Origin: Bimastos eiseni
Taxonomy: Eukaryota > Annelida > Clitellata > Crassiclitellata > Lumbricidae
Assembly: GCA_959347315.1 (NCBI GenBank)
Contig: OY365810.1
Span: forward strand, 31,952,083 to 32,016,082
Direction of reading: 5' to 3'
DNA: 64,000 nt
Program-made: the position numbers and the translations under genes
The notes under the pieces: generated by a model
The model's input: only the letters and a program-made list of their open reading frames with translations
Told to the model about the DNA's origin: nothing
Database searches by the model: none
Shown here: one piece after another, positions 1 to 12,600 of the stretch
Position numbering within the stretch: position 1 is the stretch's first letter
How the letters are laid out: the number at the start of each line of letters is the position of its first letter

Positions 1-548
1 TGACCTTAGAGAATACTCTGGCCTGTCATAGATAATCAGCATACTTAGTGTGGAATTTAGATGACAATGAGTGTGCTTTGTAACTAGACAGTTACCTATA
101 GAGTGTGTATTGTGTACTAGTCACACTGTCTTGTTGTCACGATTAATGGAAATTAGTTTTGGCAGTGTACTATGCATAGAATTTCAGTTCTTACTCTTGT
201 GATGTGTCTCAATGCATGACATGGCAAGATGATTTGGTTGGCATTGTCATTTGCATTAAGTATCATAAGCTTTGTCATTAATGTTATTGTTATAAATAGC
301 ACTCTTAATTATCAGTGGATTCTTCTATGTTATTGTGAAAGTCACTGTCATCATAATCATGATTTTGTTGCCATAAGTTTTATAACTTGTTCATTTTGAT
401 AGCTGTACTAGTAATGTAAAACAATTATCATCATCTTATCATCATAATGACCACAGTTTCATGTTTGTCATCATTATCCATTCCATTATCAGTCTGTCAT
501 CACCCAAGTAACATGTCAATCAACTTTACGATCTTTTTTTGCACATAG

Positions 549-674
549 ACCTTTCGACCTTTGCTGGACAAAAGTGGACTAACTGATGATGAAAGGCTGT
601 CAAGGCCAGTGGAGTTTCTAGTGGACAGACGCCTGGAATTTGTTAGCCGAGGCACTGCCCTGCAGATGCTCAAG
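549..674 (+). CDS. KDM3: KDM3 window exon 1
   Basis: This exon has 42 codons, phase 0 at both ends, after the acceptor ttttttgcacatag and before the donor gtaatc. It encodes RPLLDKSGL followed by a short variable stretch, which matches the KPLLDKAGL block near residue 115 of human KDM3A. No upstream exon is visible in positions 1-548, so the gene start lies outside the window. Confidence 0.88.
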
Positions 675-3600
675 GTAATCATCATACTATGACTCATTCT
701 GCACTGTTTATGTTTCTGACCATGACCCACTGCCCAGTTTGCTAGCTGTAAGTAGAATGGAACATTTGGTATTATTATGCATGTATTGCTTTCAGTAGCA
801 GTGAGACATCCGTTGGTGCATTAGGTGGGGTTAGATAATTAATTCTTATGATCTCCTCTTTCTCTTTGGCAGTCTCTGCTGCTGCGGTGAAACCTGGACG
901 CCATTCTGATTCCTTTAGTTCATCCATGAACTTCAATGACTCTGTTGTCAGAATTCACTTGTATCCAACTGTTGGTCGCTTTTCAGCAAATTCGCAATCC
1001 ATGGTTCTGCTGTCTATTGGAATGAGCCACACATGCAGGATGTGTGAGTCTCCTTGGTTGACCTATTTGTGCATTTCTGCTTCTACACATCTTGTGGATG
1101 TTGGCACTCTCCAGTTGCTCTCTTTCTTGCAGTTTTCCACTCACTCGAAGTCTGAACTTGACTTTTCAACCTAACCTATCCTGGTTCTGCTCTTGCACCA
1201 CCGCACGACCTCCACACAAACGGTTTCCGCCCTATTGATGTGACTCCTTCATATTAATAATAATGACGACGATTTATAAGGCACTGTAAACGCAGCCATA
1301 CTTCTGCATAAGCGCCTAACAGACCTGGAATTCCGACGTGGCACCAGAACCCACCAACCTATTGCAGACTTGATTTGATATTGTGCTTGTGTATAAATTG
1401 GTCTCTGTGATACAGCTCATGCCTGGTTATCTTGGAGTTTGTGCCTGGAACTGATATGTTAGGAGATCTTCATTACATTGTATTACATACACTGCTTCAG
1501 CTCTACAGGCTCAGATACTGCAAGCAGGCTAGTGGTTATGATGGCACTATAGTATATTTCCAAGCGGATTTAGGGTGGAGATCCAACATAAAAGGCGGCT
1601 GACAAATGTTCAATGTGGCAGCATTTGATGTGGCTTTAGACAGTCAGACTTTTGTTGGCCTTTGGAAGAGTGTGAGCCACTGCTGTACAAAGTCCATGAG
1701 TCCATGCACTGCGGAGTACAACTGTCTTATGTTATACAGACAACTTTGATGCTACTACTGCTGCTGTTGCACAAGCATTTAGGGCAATCAGAACATATGT
1801 CTCAAGGGTATTTGGAAGTACTGTCCTGTAATTTTTACAAAATCATTTAAAGTTAAATTGTGTTGAGTTAAATTTCTGATGAGTATATTTACTTTTAGAT
1901 TGAGCCTATCACCTAAAATGTTGATCTATTAATGCTCGATCTAGGGTTTTAATCAAAGTGCATTATGTGAAACTGACAGTTTATTATTAAACTATGAGTT
2001 AAGGGATGAGCACTAGCTTAACGGTTAGTATGCTGAACTGTCAAAACAGTTGTCATGATTCTAAGCCCCTCCTAGATATAAAAGGATTTCAGGAATTCTG
2101 TTCCTCTGTTCTGTCAGTAAACCCTGTTCTGGAATGAGTGTGCTCTCTTTCAGTACTGATGGGAAGATCGGATGGCAATAGAGTGGCCACCTGCCATCAT
2201 TAAACTGAGCCAAAGAATTACAATTAAGAACACTTAAAATCCATGGCAGTTTTTAAGGGTTAGCTTTGGGAACTATTTTTCTTTTTTATAAACAGAGAGG
2301 AATTTCCAATTGTTGCTGCTATTGCAGTTGGTGTTGCTGTTGTTATTGTTGCTGTACGGCATGAGTGCTATGGAAGAACTGTGATTAGATTTTAAAACTT
2401 TATTCAAAGATTCTTCAGTAAGTATGGCTTGGCCAACTCATTCATTCATTGCAAAAATTTATATGATGCCCCTTCAAGGTCACTACTCAGGACCGGCCCC
2501 GACCCTAACATGGCGGAAAAGAACAGTTTTAGGGCTATAGTCAGAGTGGACCCTGAGGGATAAGTGCGATGCCAACTGGAGCCTGTTACATAGCGAGGGG
2601 CAACCACTGAGAAGGCACGAGATGGTCATCATGAAGCTAATATATTACTGAGCAAGAAGCATGGAGAGGCTAACATTTCTGTTATTAAAACGAATTAAAG
2701 CTCAGTTTTGGTACAATTAAAGCCTCAGTGATTGCTGAACAGATTACGTTACATTCGATTACATTGCTGATACCTATTGTTGCTAATACTGATAACTGAC
2801 TGTGTTTACCATGTGTGATTAGCTTACTCATTACAATTCTCAAGAAATTGCCTTCTCTACAGCTTCAAACACAAGAAATTATCTTCATGCTGAAGTACTC
2901 TCTTGCTTAAGGTTATAATTTATGGTCTTTGATGTAGGCCTGTGGAAATGTATACAGTCTTGTTGCTTAGAGCAGTTGCTACAGCCAGGCATACCACTTG
3001 CCTTGTTAACTGTTTCTTTGTAAATGTTTTATCAGTTTGACTTTTGTACTCAACCAATGCCTAGATATTCACAACTCTCATAAAACCATTGACTCTTCTA
3101 AAGGGTTCTGATCTTTGTCCTAAGAATGTTTTTGACAGTAGGCCATTCTGTCACAAACATTATTATTGTTGAGCCTTAACCCTGTTTGATATTTGAGATG
3201 CTTTCTATAAACAGGACACACTCCAGCTTTGTGATATTTCATATATACTTACTAAAGTTGTTAACATTAAGGAACCAGCAGTCTTCCTATGTGTACCTTT
3301 GCTTAAGGTGATAAATGAGCTACAATTTTCACCATCAGTGATACGTATGCACTTAGGGCTGTAGCAGAGATGTTCAACCTGAAAATCACCACTCTGTTTA
3401 CTTTTACGATTGTGTTTTACAACCATGATGGTGAATGAAGGCTAAATTTGGTCGATTATTTCTACCATGCAATGCATCATTTGATATTATGGCTTCATCT
3501 TCTTAACCTCACCATATGAGGGCAGTGGGCCTGTGGCTTGTCCTCACCATATTATATTCCCATCAACAGTGTATATATTTACATTATATGTTACAAGCTG

Positions 3601-6600
3601 GTTACAAATTAAACATTCATTTCATTTAGTCCATCTGTATGTGAGGCAAGCATTCACCTCCTGTTAGCTGGAACTGGTCAATTAACTTCATTTGCTGCTT
3701 TCAAATGGTAAATTCGAATGACTACATGGACTCTATGTAAAGTCATTTGATTACAAAGACATTTGCTGGTTTTACTATCACTGTTAGGTCCTTTTCATTT
3801 GCACGGTTTCTTTCATTTCTTGCTTTTCATATTTAGGAATTCTTAATATTTTCACATGTAAATTGAAGATTTTATGCATATGTGGGTAGCATGACCAACT
3901 GTATTGTAAGTAATGTTCGTGCTAGCAATTTATTAGGGCATAACCAGAAATACCTTCGGACTATCGCCTCGGCCGAATATTGAACTATTCGGAAGTATTC
4001 GCCTCGGCAAATATTGCACCCACAAATAGCTAAAAATAACTTTTTTTGATCAAATATTTTTTTGAATAAAATAATGCTTTTTCATCAAAAAAATTTAGAA
4101 ATAAGGGCCTTACTTATAAGTTATTGATTAATCAAACAAGAACGTAGCATTCCATTGAATTTTGTTTAAAATGATTATGTTAATTTATATATTTCAATTT
4201 CTTTTGGTTGCATACCCCAGGTGGCAACCAAATAAGTAATTTTCCTGCTTGAATTTGCTCCATCCACAATTCCACATTCCGGTAAACAGTGGATAGTAAA
4301 GACGTCCTTGATATTTCAAATTTTATTACTAGGTTTTACATTTTTTTTCACAAATTTAAGTTATTAAATAATACTTATATTGTCATAGCCTAGAGTGCGA
4401 CGATACACTATATCAAGGATATAGATAGTTCTCCATAGCTGTGCACGTGGCAGGTTAACTACGCTTTGCCTACGGATGTTATTCGCTGCCAGTTGCTGGC
4501 CAGATTCGGTACTCGGTGGAAATTGTCTACTAGGTTATGACCTACAATTTATAGACATTACAAAATAAGGAATCTTACCTGTAGCAATCTCGGTGAAAAT
4601 AGGTCAACTAGACAACTTGGGCTATCACCAGTTTCCACTAAAGGCAAAGAGTTGGCCCACTTGCTGAGTCCATAGATATGTTGACATCATATAGTTTTAT
4701 CGTTTTACACCAAAAACTGCTAATTCAGTTTATTGCTGATCTTAATACCCATGCTGATAAATAGCATTCAAAGTGCTGAGGCAATGATGCGCAGATGTAA
4801 ACAAAGCAGCGTGACATGGAATATTTATGCATTTGATTCAGTGATTCTGCTCTTGAAAATAATTGGTTGACACAATTTACGTGGAGAGGCTTGACTTTAG
4901 ATGTGTCATGCCCCAGAGAAGTTAGAAATCGTTTTGCTCTTTTCAGCTACATGGAAAAGCCCTTCTTAGACATAACTATGTGTGATCACCTGCCTAAATG
5001 TAAACAGCCCTTGGTTTTGCCTACCACTCAGATTGTCAAGTGATTGTTCATGTGTGCAATGGTGCTTTAAAAAACAATAGTTTGCATACCAAGCCATTAG
5101 TGTCAAAGACTACTATAGACATGGGAATAATGGCAGAATCACATGGCAGTTTGTCTTAGGAAATATATGTTTACATTCTATTACTTAGGTATGTATGTGT
5201 TTTTTAAAAGGATGAAAGTAGAAAGACATTGTGATTAGACCCTTGCCACAGCTTGACAGACTAGTTCAAAATTCATCTCTAAGCATAGTTAATGTTTATG
5301 CTTTGAGTTGATCTATATATGATAAGCCAAAATGATTTATGACGTGAAATGGATCAAAATGTCAAAATATCTGGCCTGACTGGCCAGAACAAGGGCTAAT
5401 TATTTCTGGCATGCAAGGGGTTAACTGCTCATCTTCGGCTGTGGAGCTTAGCTCAACTGAGGCAGTGAAATTTAATTATATATTTGTAGTTGAAATATAA
5501 TGTTGGGGTGTCTGCCTCCCTGTCTGATTGTTGATTGTTAAGAGTGCAGAACTGTCAACTGAGATTTCAAGTGGGTTGAGTAAATCGCCATAAAGGAAGA
5601 AAGATATATGGTGTTTGGAACAATGAAGAAAGCTGGCCGCCCAACCTCCAGAGTCCAAACTTAGAGTACCTGGTGAAGTTGCCAGCACTTAATACAAATG
5701 CAAGTGCTCAATTTAGATCTGCTGATTCTGCTTATATTCCTGGTACCTTTAGAATTTTTTATTTAATTGCAAAGATGATGGCAACAGCACTGATGATTAA
5801 AATTCTTTTAAAAAGATGCTGATGATTCCATGTTCAACTTGTTGCAAGTGGAAAAAATGTTCACACTTCAGATTCATGTCTCTGTGTGACCTTTCACATG
5901 TAAAATTATTTATAATTAGTAAAAGCTTCGATAAGATGGAGGTAAATGAGATGCACAATATAATACTGTTTGGCGTTTCTAATATGTCTTTGATAGGAGC
6001 TGGATCTGAAGGTTGATCCTCCAATGTGTGATGACCCTGTCGCTCTAGATTGTGTCCGACAGTGGATGGAATTTCAGGATGGCCAACAAATTCTCCTAAA
6101 GACTCCATCGGTTCTGGTTGGATACAGGGTTCAAGTTTACCGATCCGAGGGAACGACGCAGTGGTACACGGCTGTCATCAAGTCATACAATGAGAGTAAC
6201 CAGGTGAGATTATTATCAGAGTGTGGTGCTGCTTGGTGCCTTGTTCTGGTAGATGTGCTGTTGCTGTATGCTTTTGCTCTGGTATAAATTAGAATCATTG
6301 CATATTAGGAACCAATGAAACTGCTCACCTGTGTTTTTACACTTATTTAATCAATGCCTGCCCTATTCTGAAACCCCAGTGAAGAAGAAGAAGAAAAAGT
6401 GCTGTCTCTTCAGCTAATTGTGAGATGCCCAAGGGTATGAAGTGTTAATGGCTTCATCTTCTTAACCTCACCATGGCTGGTCCTCACCATGTTATATTCC
6501 CATCAACAGTGTAGTGTCAGCATCAACAGTGCAGCTATACTCACTGTAGCTGAGTTGGCTGAAGGGGTGCTGTTGGAAGAAAAATCTCTCAAAAAATTTC

Positions 6601-9600
6601 TGCCGTGGCAGGGATTTAAACTCCCGACTTCTCAATTGATAGCTTGACACATTTAACCACTACACTACTGAGCAGTAGTGTAGTTCCCCAAGTGAACTTA
6701 GTTATATAATGAGTAGACTATTTGTGTTAAAAGAGTATAAGAGGGTTAGTCACACACTCAACCTAGGTGTTATTCTGAGACTAAATAGAAGATGCTAACA
6801 TATGAAACCCAGCCCTTACTGAGGCCACATCTAAGTCCACCTTCTCATTCAGTCAAGGGTAGGATCAGAGGTGCCTCTCTAACTGAGTTGAGAAGCCAGT
6901 AGACTAGAACAAAGGCCAGATGTGCAAGTACATGGGTGCTCCTGTCTATGATGGATTTCTTACCTTGATACCATGTGCATTATCCCATGCATTAGTGCAG
7001 CTCTGAAAGCTTGAAGTTGGCATATTTTTTGGAAGAACTGTAGTGAAGAAGAGCCGACTGCTAGGTTTCCAGTAATCACAGTTTCTGACCCAGTGCATTC
7101 GTTAGCTCTTGCAACTTCTTCTCGAGGATAAATACTCCTTTTGCGAGAAAGGATGTACTTTAATGTTTAATGTTAAAGTTGAAGTGCTTGTGAGTTGATG
7201 TGTCTTTAGTTACATGTAGTAGTGTATGTGGTTCTTTATAATTTTGTCCTCGTTTAAAACTTTAACGCTGAAAGTCTATAAAATGCAGCATGTGTTTGAG
7301 TCTATTTCATATAGGTATGAAATTGTTGTGTGCAATCTAATGTATGCATGTTTATGAGATGAAAATAAAGGCTACTTACTTACTTGGGTCCAGAGGTCAC
7401 TTTGCAAACTCACATGAAGGAGTATCAAAGAAGTGTCCTCTAAATCCACCCTGGATTTGATTGTTGCCTTTGTTAGAGGTGATGGATAATGAATAACTGC
7501 ATTGTAATCTTAAGTAATTTATGTAGCACCATGTCATGTCAGGATATAATGAATGACTATACATACCAAGTGTGAGCAAAGCTGTATGCCTCCTTGGAGG
7601 AAACTCTTTGGCTGTGCTTCTGACCTGCTTAACTCAGCTGACCCACTGATTGTAGTAAACCGTGGCCTGATTTAACCTGACAGGTTACAGGTAAGACGTC
7701 ATGTGTAGCAGATGGATGTATGATTGCCTTTCATGAGCACTGGTGGAGAGGAGGTAAGCAGGTGTTTAGTTACAGTGATGGTGTTGGGTTGCCTTTGAGG
7801 TATTTCTTTCTCTTTCTGCTGGATTTGACAGGCACATTTTTTGGTGTGAATAAGACGTCCTATGCATTCAATTCGGTGAAAATAACGGCCAGAAAAGACT
7901 CTAGTGACACATGATAATCTTCAGTTGTCTGTCATGAAGAAACCTAGTCTTGTGCATTATATAAGACTCTTACTGGCACCTACCTCTCTGTTTCAAGTTC
8001 CATAGTTGACTTCAGAATGTGCTGATCTGGCCTAGTTAATATGCACTAATAAATGATTTGATTGATTGATTGTTTGGTTGATTGATTGATTGATTTAGTT
8101 ACTGAACTAATTAGGGTAGCACATTTAGGTCAATGTATTTAGGTCAACATATGTGGGTCAATGTATTTAAGTCAATGTATTTAGGTCAGTGTATTTAGGT
8201 CAACTTATATTTGAGTGTGACTTTGTCTGCTTAGACTCTGGATGTCACAGATGACACGGTTCTGGAAGAGCATCAGGTCAACCCGACCCTTGTCCAGATG
8301 AATCTCCTAGGAGATGGAGGTCAGTTGCTTCTCTGGTCTTGCTCAATCGATGTGTCCATGTTCTTTCACTGACTGCTTTATGGATTCTGCTTCTGAACAA
8401 GTGGAAACATGTGGGCTTTGAAATAGCAACTTGTATCATCAGCTAGGTGTACAGAGTTTGAAATGAAAGCTTAGTATTTGATTCAGCAGCTTTTATCGTT
8501 GATCAGTAGGGCAGGGAGATTACTGAATGGTAATATGCTGGCATGAAGATCAGAAAGACACAGGTTTGATACCCATTGACTCTGTAAGGCTGACCCAGCC
8601 TTCCACTCTCTAGAGGCAACTGTAGAATAAGCACCAGGGCAGATGAGCACCTTGCAGGAATTAATGAGGGAGTATTATTCATTATCATATACAGAGCTTG
8701 TACTGCATATCAGTGAAAGATGTGCTATAATAATTATATCTTGCTGATTAAAATTACATATTACTATGCCTTCGTGCCAGCATGTGTGCACGTGCATATA
8801 TTTGTTTGGGTGTACACTACCTGTGGCATTAATAGTCGTAAGGTTGCTTTTGCCAAGTCTTTCAAAGGGCCAACAATGACATCTCAATGCAGGTGTAGGT
8901 ACATAAATACATGCATTAACATTGCCCTACATAACTAGCTGGGACCTACTGTGATTATTATCCAGGCTTGGGCTAGGCTGCTTCTGAGGGTTAGAACTGT
9001 TGGCTTGGACTGGCCTGATGGCGGAGGTCATGGTTGAGTGCACTGCAGATAATGACCTAGTGCATGCATGACTTGAGTCACCCAGAATCTCGTTGGCTGT
9101 TGATTATTACCCAGATATCCTAGATCCTCTGTCGTGCCTGTGAATCTGTCAGATGTAGAGAGAAGAAGTCTTGTAAGGGCTGATAATATTTCTCTCAGTT
9201 TTAAGCACCAGTGAAATTTTGCATAGTCTGGAATTTATCTGCAGTCTACACTAATTCTCATCTTCCGTATTGGTCACTTATACAGGTATTTGAGTTTCGT
9301 TTAAAGATGAACTTGTTGAACATTCTAAAAATTAACCTTAACAGCATTTAGGCTTGCATTGAAAGGCATGTAGAAGTATTCAGTGATGTTATGTTCTATC
9401 ATGTTATCTCTGGATATAAAGAAAATTTAAGTTACTTTCTAATGTGTTGTCAAGAGCAAAATGAAGCATGATGTTTTGTGTACTAGGATGTACCATACAT
9501 TGTAACCTGATTGTTTTGTTGTGATGAATTGATTCAGTGAAGCAGATTCCCACCCCATTTACGGAACACTTTACTAGATTACTGAACTGGTAATTGGATG

Positions 9601-12600
9601 ATGGGACCTAAGACTAACAGAGCAGTGTCCAGTAGGTTGAGAGTTGTTCTTTGCCAGTACAGTTACAAGAACAAGGAGATGAGTGATTGTATTAGGCTCC
9701 GTACCAAGCCCATGCTGCATTATCTCAAGTGGTTCAAATTACAACAATCTACTGAAAATATTTCCAGCTAATGTTGCAACTTGTATCACATGCAAAGGCA
9801 GCACGATATCTGGTGTTTAAGATGGTTGTTGCTGGCCTCAACTAACTGATTTCAGTTGCTAAGCGTGGAAATATAATGTTATCTTGGTCTTATCGGCTGG
9901 TGATTTGTAGTCGTAATTCTATGCTTAGTGGCCTCTCAGCACGAGTCCCCTTTGCCTCTGCTCCTCGTCTTGCCAGTAAGGATAACGAAGGAGTTCTGGC
10001 ATCTCAGCCTTGGCTCCGTCTCTGGAACTCGGCCTTTGGGCATATGCTTTAGAGAAACTGTGGAAATTCCTTCATTGTTTTGGTTCAGTCTGCGTGTGTT
10101 TGCTGCTGTTTGTATCTGCCTTGCTCGATTTGTCTGTCTGGTTGTCTCCTGTTGGCTGGTCTGTTATTGACCTGTTTCCGTGTAGAGTCCATAGTATGGG
10201 TTTGTGCTTTGGTGTTTTGGGCATTTGGAATTGAAGTTCATCAGTGTGGGTTGAAATAGCATGCATCTGCTGTGCGACTGTGCTGCAGCAGCACAGAGTG
10301 ACCTGTTTAATGCCCTGCAGTAAATTAACCTCTGCCTATTTGTATAAACAAATGCTTTCTCTGCCACTGTGATTCATCATTTAGCTGCACTACTCTGAAT
10401 TTATGCTCAGAGGATAGGGCATAGGTAGTCATGCCGCTGGGATTTTGTAAGAGTCAGGGTGGAAGTGGATTAAACTGATATATGATGTAGTGGACAGGTC
10501 TTACCTGCCTCTCTCTCTTCTCCATAAGACATCCCAAGACATCTATTACTATTCCCGTATTTCTAAAATGTCACTCTCTAATGACTAAGCATCAATAAAC
10601 GGCATTGAGCAGCTGTGTGTTGTAATTTTTAGTTATTTATGTAGCACTAGTGTGTGTGCCCAAGGTACCAACCGATAGTGCACCAGAATCAGGTCGTAAT
10701 CAGGTCAGTTGGCAGGGGTGATTAATTATCCATGCCAAAGAAGTTTTCTGTAAATTCTGTATAACAATTGTAAACTTGTTAAAATGTCAAGTTACACTGA
10801 GAACGAAAAGACAAATTTCTGAGCAGAGGAAACAGAGACTGGTCTTGCTGTAAGTCTGAACCTGCCATCTCCATGTTTCCAGGCAAACGCTCAAACCAGA
10901 TGGAATATTTGTTGTCAATTTCTTTATTTGCATCCAGTTGTCATCTGTTGCTAAGCTCATTACCCAAACATACATGTAGGCCTTATATGTTGTCTGGTGG
11001 TTTTATGATAATTGTTGTAGTCGTTTGACATTGTAAACAAGTTTGCGATTTTCATGCGGAATTTACAGAATGGTACTCTGCTGTGATTGGTTTTTAGAGA
11101 ATTAGGCAGTCGAGTGTTATAGTGAATATTGTCTCCTATAGTTGGAACTGATATCCTGGAACTACCACTTCAACGTCATTGTACTAAAACTGTTACCATG
11201 TCAGCGTCTTATGCTAGACTAATTCTAGAGATATATGATTTGATGACACTTTGGAATTTTAAGTCCTTATGTAGTATTCACTTTATGGTGATTAAAATAG
11301 CCATGATTAAAATAGCCATTAAAGAGACAGACAGACAGACATACACACAGGGGTGCAGACAAATACAACTAAGATGAGTGCTAAGGCTAGACAGACGGAC
11401 ATGCTGAGGCTGACAAAACAGAGGTAGGGAGTGTGTTGGATTATGTGATGATCAGTTTTATCTTCTTTAGAGTCGTCTTGTCTTGTATCTAGCATTGAAG
11501 CTGATAGATATACAGCAGTCACATGAAGCAACTGTTTTCCACGTGACTGCTGTAAATCTATCTTCTCCTGTTGCCAGAGTGTTAAGTTACCTGCATGGAA
11601 AGCTATAAGTGTTGGAGATTGACAACAGTGGGAGTGGAGTAACTAATTGTTGTGGAAGTGTTTTGAGTTGAATTGAGGTAACAGCTAATTGTTAGCTTAC
11701 AGATCCATCACTTAGACAACAAGTGATTATGCCGTTTGTGCCTCAATGAATCCCTTGCGCCAAATCAGACACCTGAATGATAGGCCAGACCTATGAATGA
11801 GCAGGACTAACTCCTCAAAGTCCTTTTTTTGCCAAGTTGTGATCGTATCCCTCAATGTTTTGGCTAAACTTCAAGCATCACACTGTGATGATATTTAGAT
11901 TTGTGATCAAAGTAAAAGTGCCTCTAAGTGTTTAATGACTATTTGCATATCTGACTTTATTTACAAAATTGCATTTCTTACCAATGTGTTCAGGATTAAC
12001 AAGTCCGTCCACTGTTCTCCCCAGAACAGAGGTTCCTAACCAGAGGTGCACTCATGTCATTTATGGGGTGGGACAAAGAGGGAACTTGGTATGACTGATA
12101 AGAATGCATTGATACTATATTCTAATTTGTTGAGCTGTTGTTGAGTAAATATGAGCAAGACCGTATGATTACATTGTAGCACAAATGTAAGTAGTATAGC
12201 GTTATATTTCTCCAGTATCTGCAACAGTAGTCTTGCAGTTAGAATTAGAACATTAGAATAGATTGTCAGTTTGTTAGTTCTGCGTATTTTCTTTAATGTT
12301 TAGTTCAATTTGACCACACTCGGTATGGCATTGTGTGCCATTAAGTCACTGGGTCAAAAAGTTGATAGATCAAAAGTCAATACTTTTATGTTTGCATCTT
12401 AAAATGTGATAATACTCGTGCAGGTAGCCCGAATATTGGCCAAACATTTCCCAGGGATGCAGAGCATAGAAAAGGTTGGGAACCGCTGCTTTAGTTGTGA
12501 CTGGTTTGGCTCACATATCTGGTATTTCGCCTATGCAATTATATAGTTAATGTGGTGTGTTATGGTAACCATGCAATTATTATTTTACTACTAGACAGTA

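Larger units (their letters stand above)
675..5996 (+). other. KDM3 intron (5.3 kb)
   Basis: No further exon is recognisable here. The intron holds a tRNA-like SINE (about 1,997-2,225) and a partial copy of a second SINE family (about 3,488-3,572). Around 1,254-1,330 an AATAATAATGACGACGATTTATAAGGCAC-type stretch (only partly conserved) resembles a retroelement tail. Around 3,953-4,010 a short repeated TTCGGACTAT/ATTCGCCTCGGC motif occurs. The rest is AT-rich unique sequence. Confidence 0.6.
6204..8234 (+). other. KDM3 intron (2.0 kb)
   Basis: It contains a minus-strand SINE (6,448-6,675), a probable retroelement 3' tail ending in AATAAAGG plus TTAC repeats near 7,364-7,384, an ATTG-repeat tail at about 8,048-8,096 and a 14-bp tandem repeat at 8,123-8,207. 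No coding exon is recognisable. Confidence 0.6.

Noticed and set aside
848..1174. 108-codon ORF in the first KDM3 intron
   Set aside because: It has no similarity to KDM3, and the KDM3 exon order is complete in phase without it. It may be part of an old repeat whose tail lies at about 1,254-1,330.
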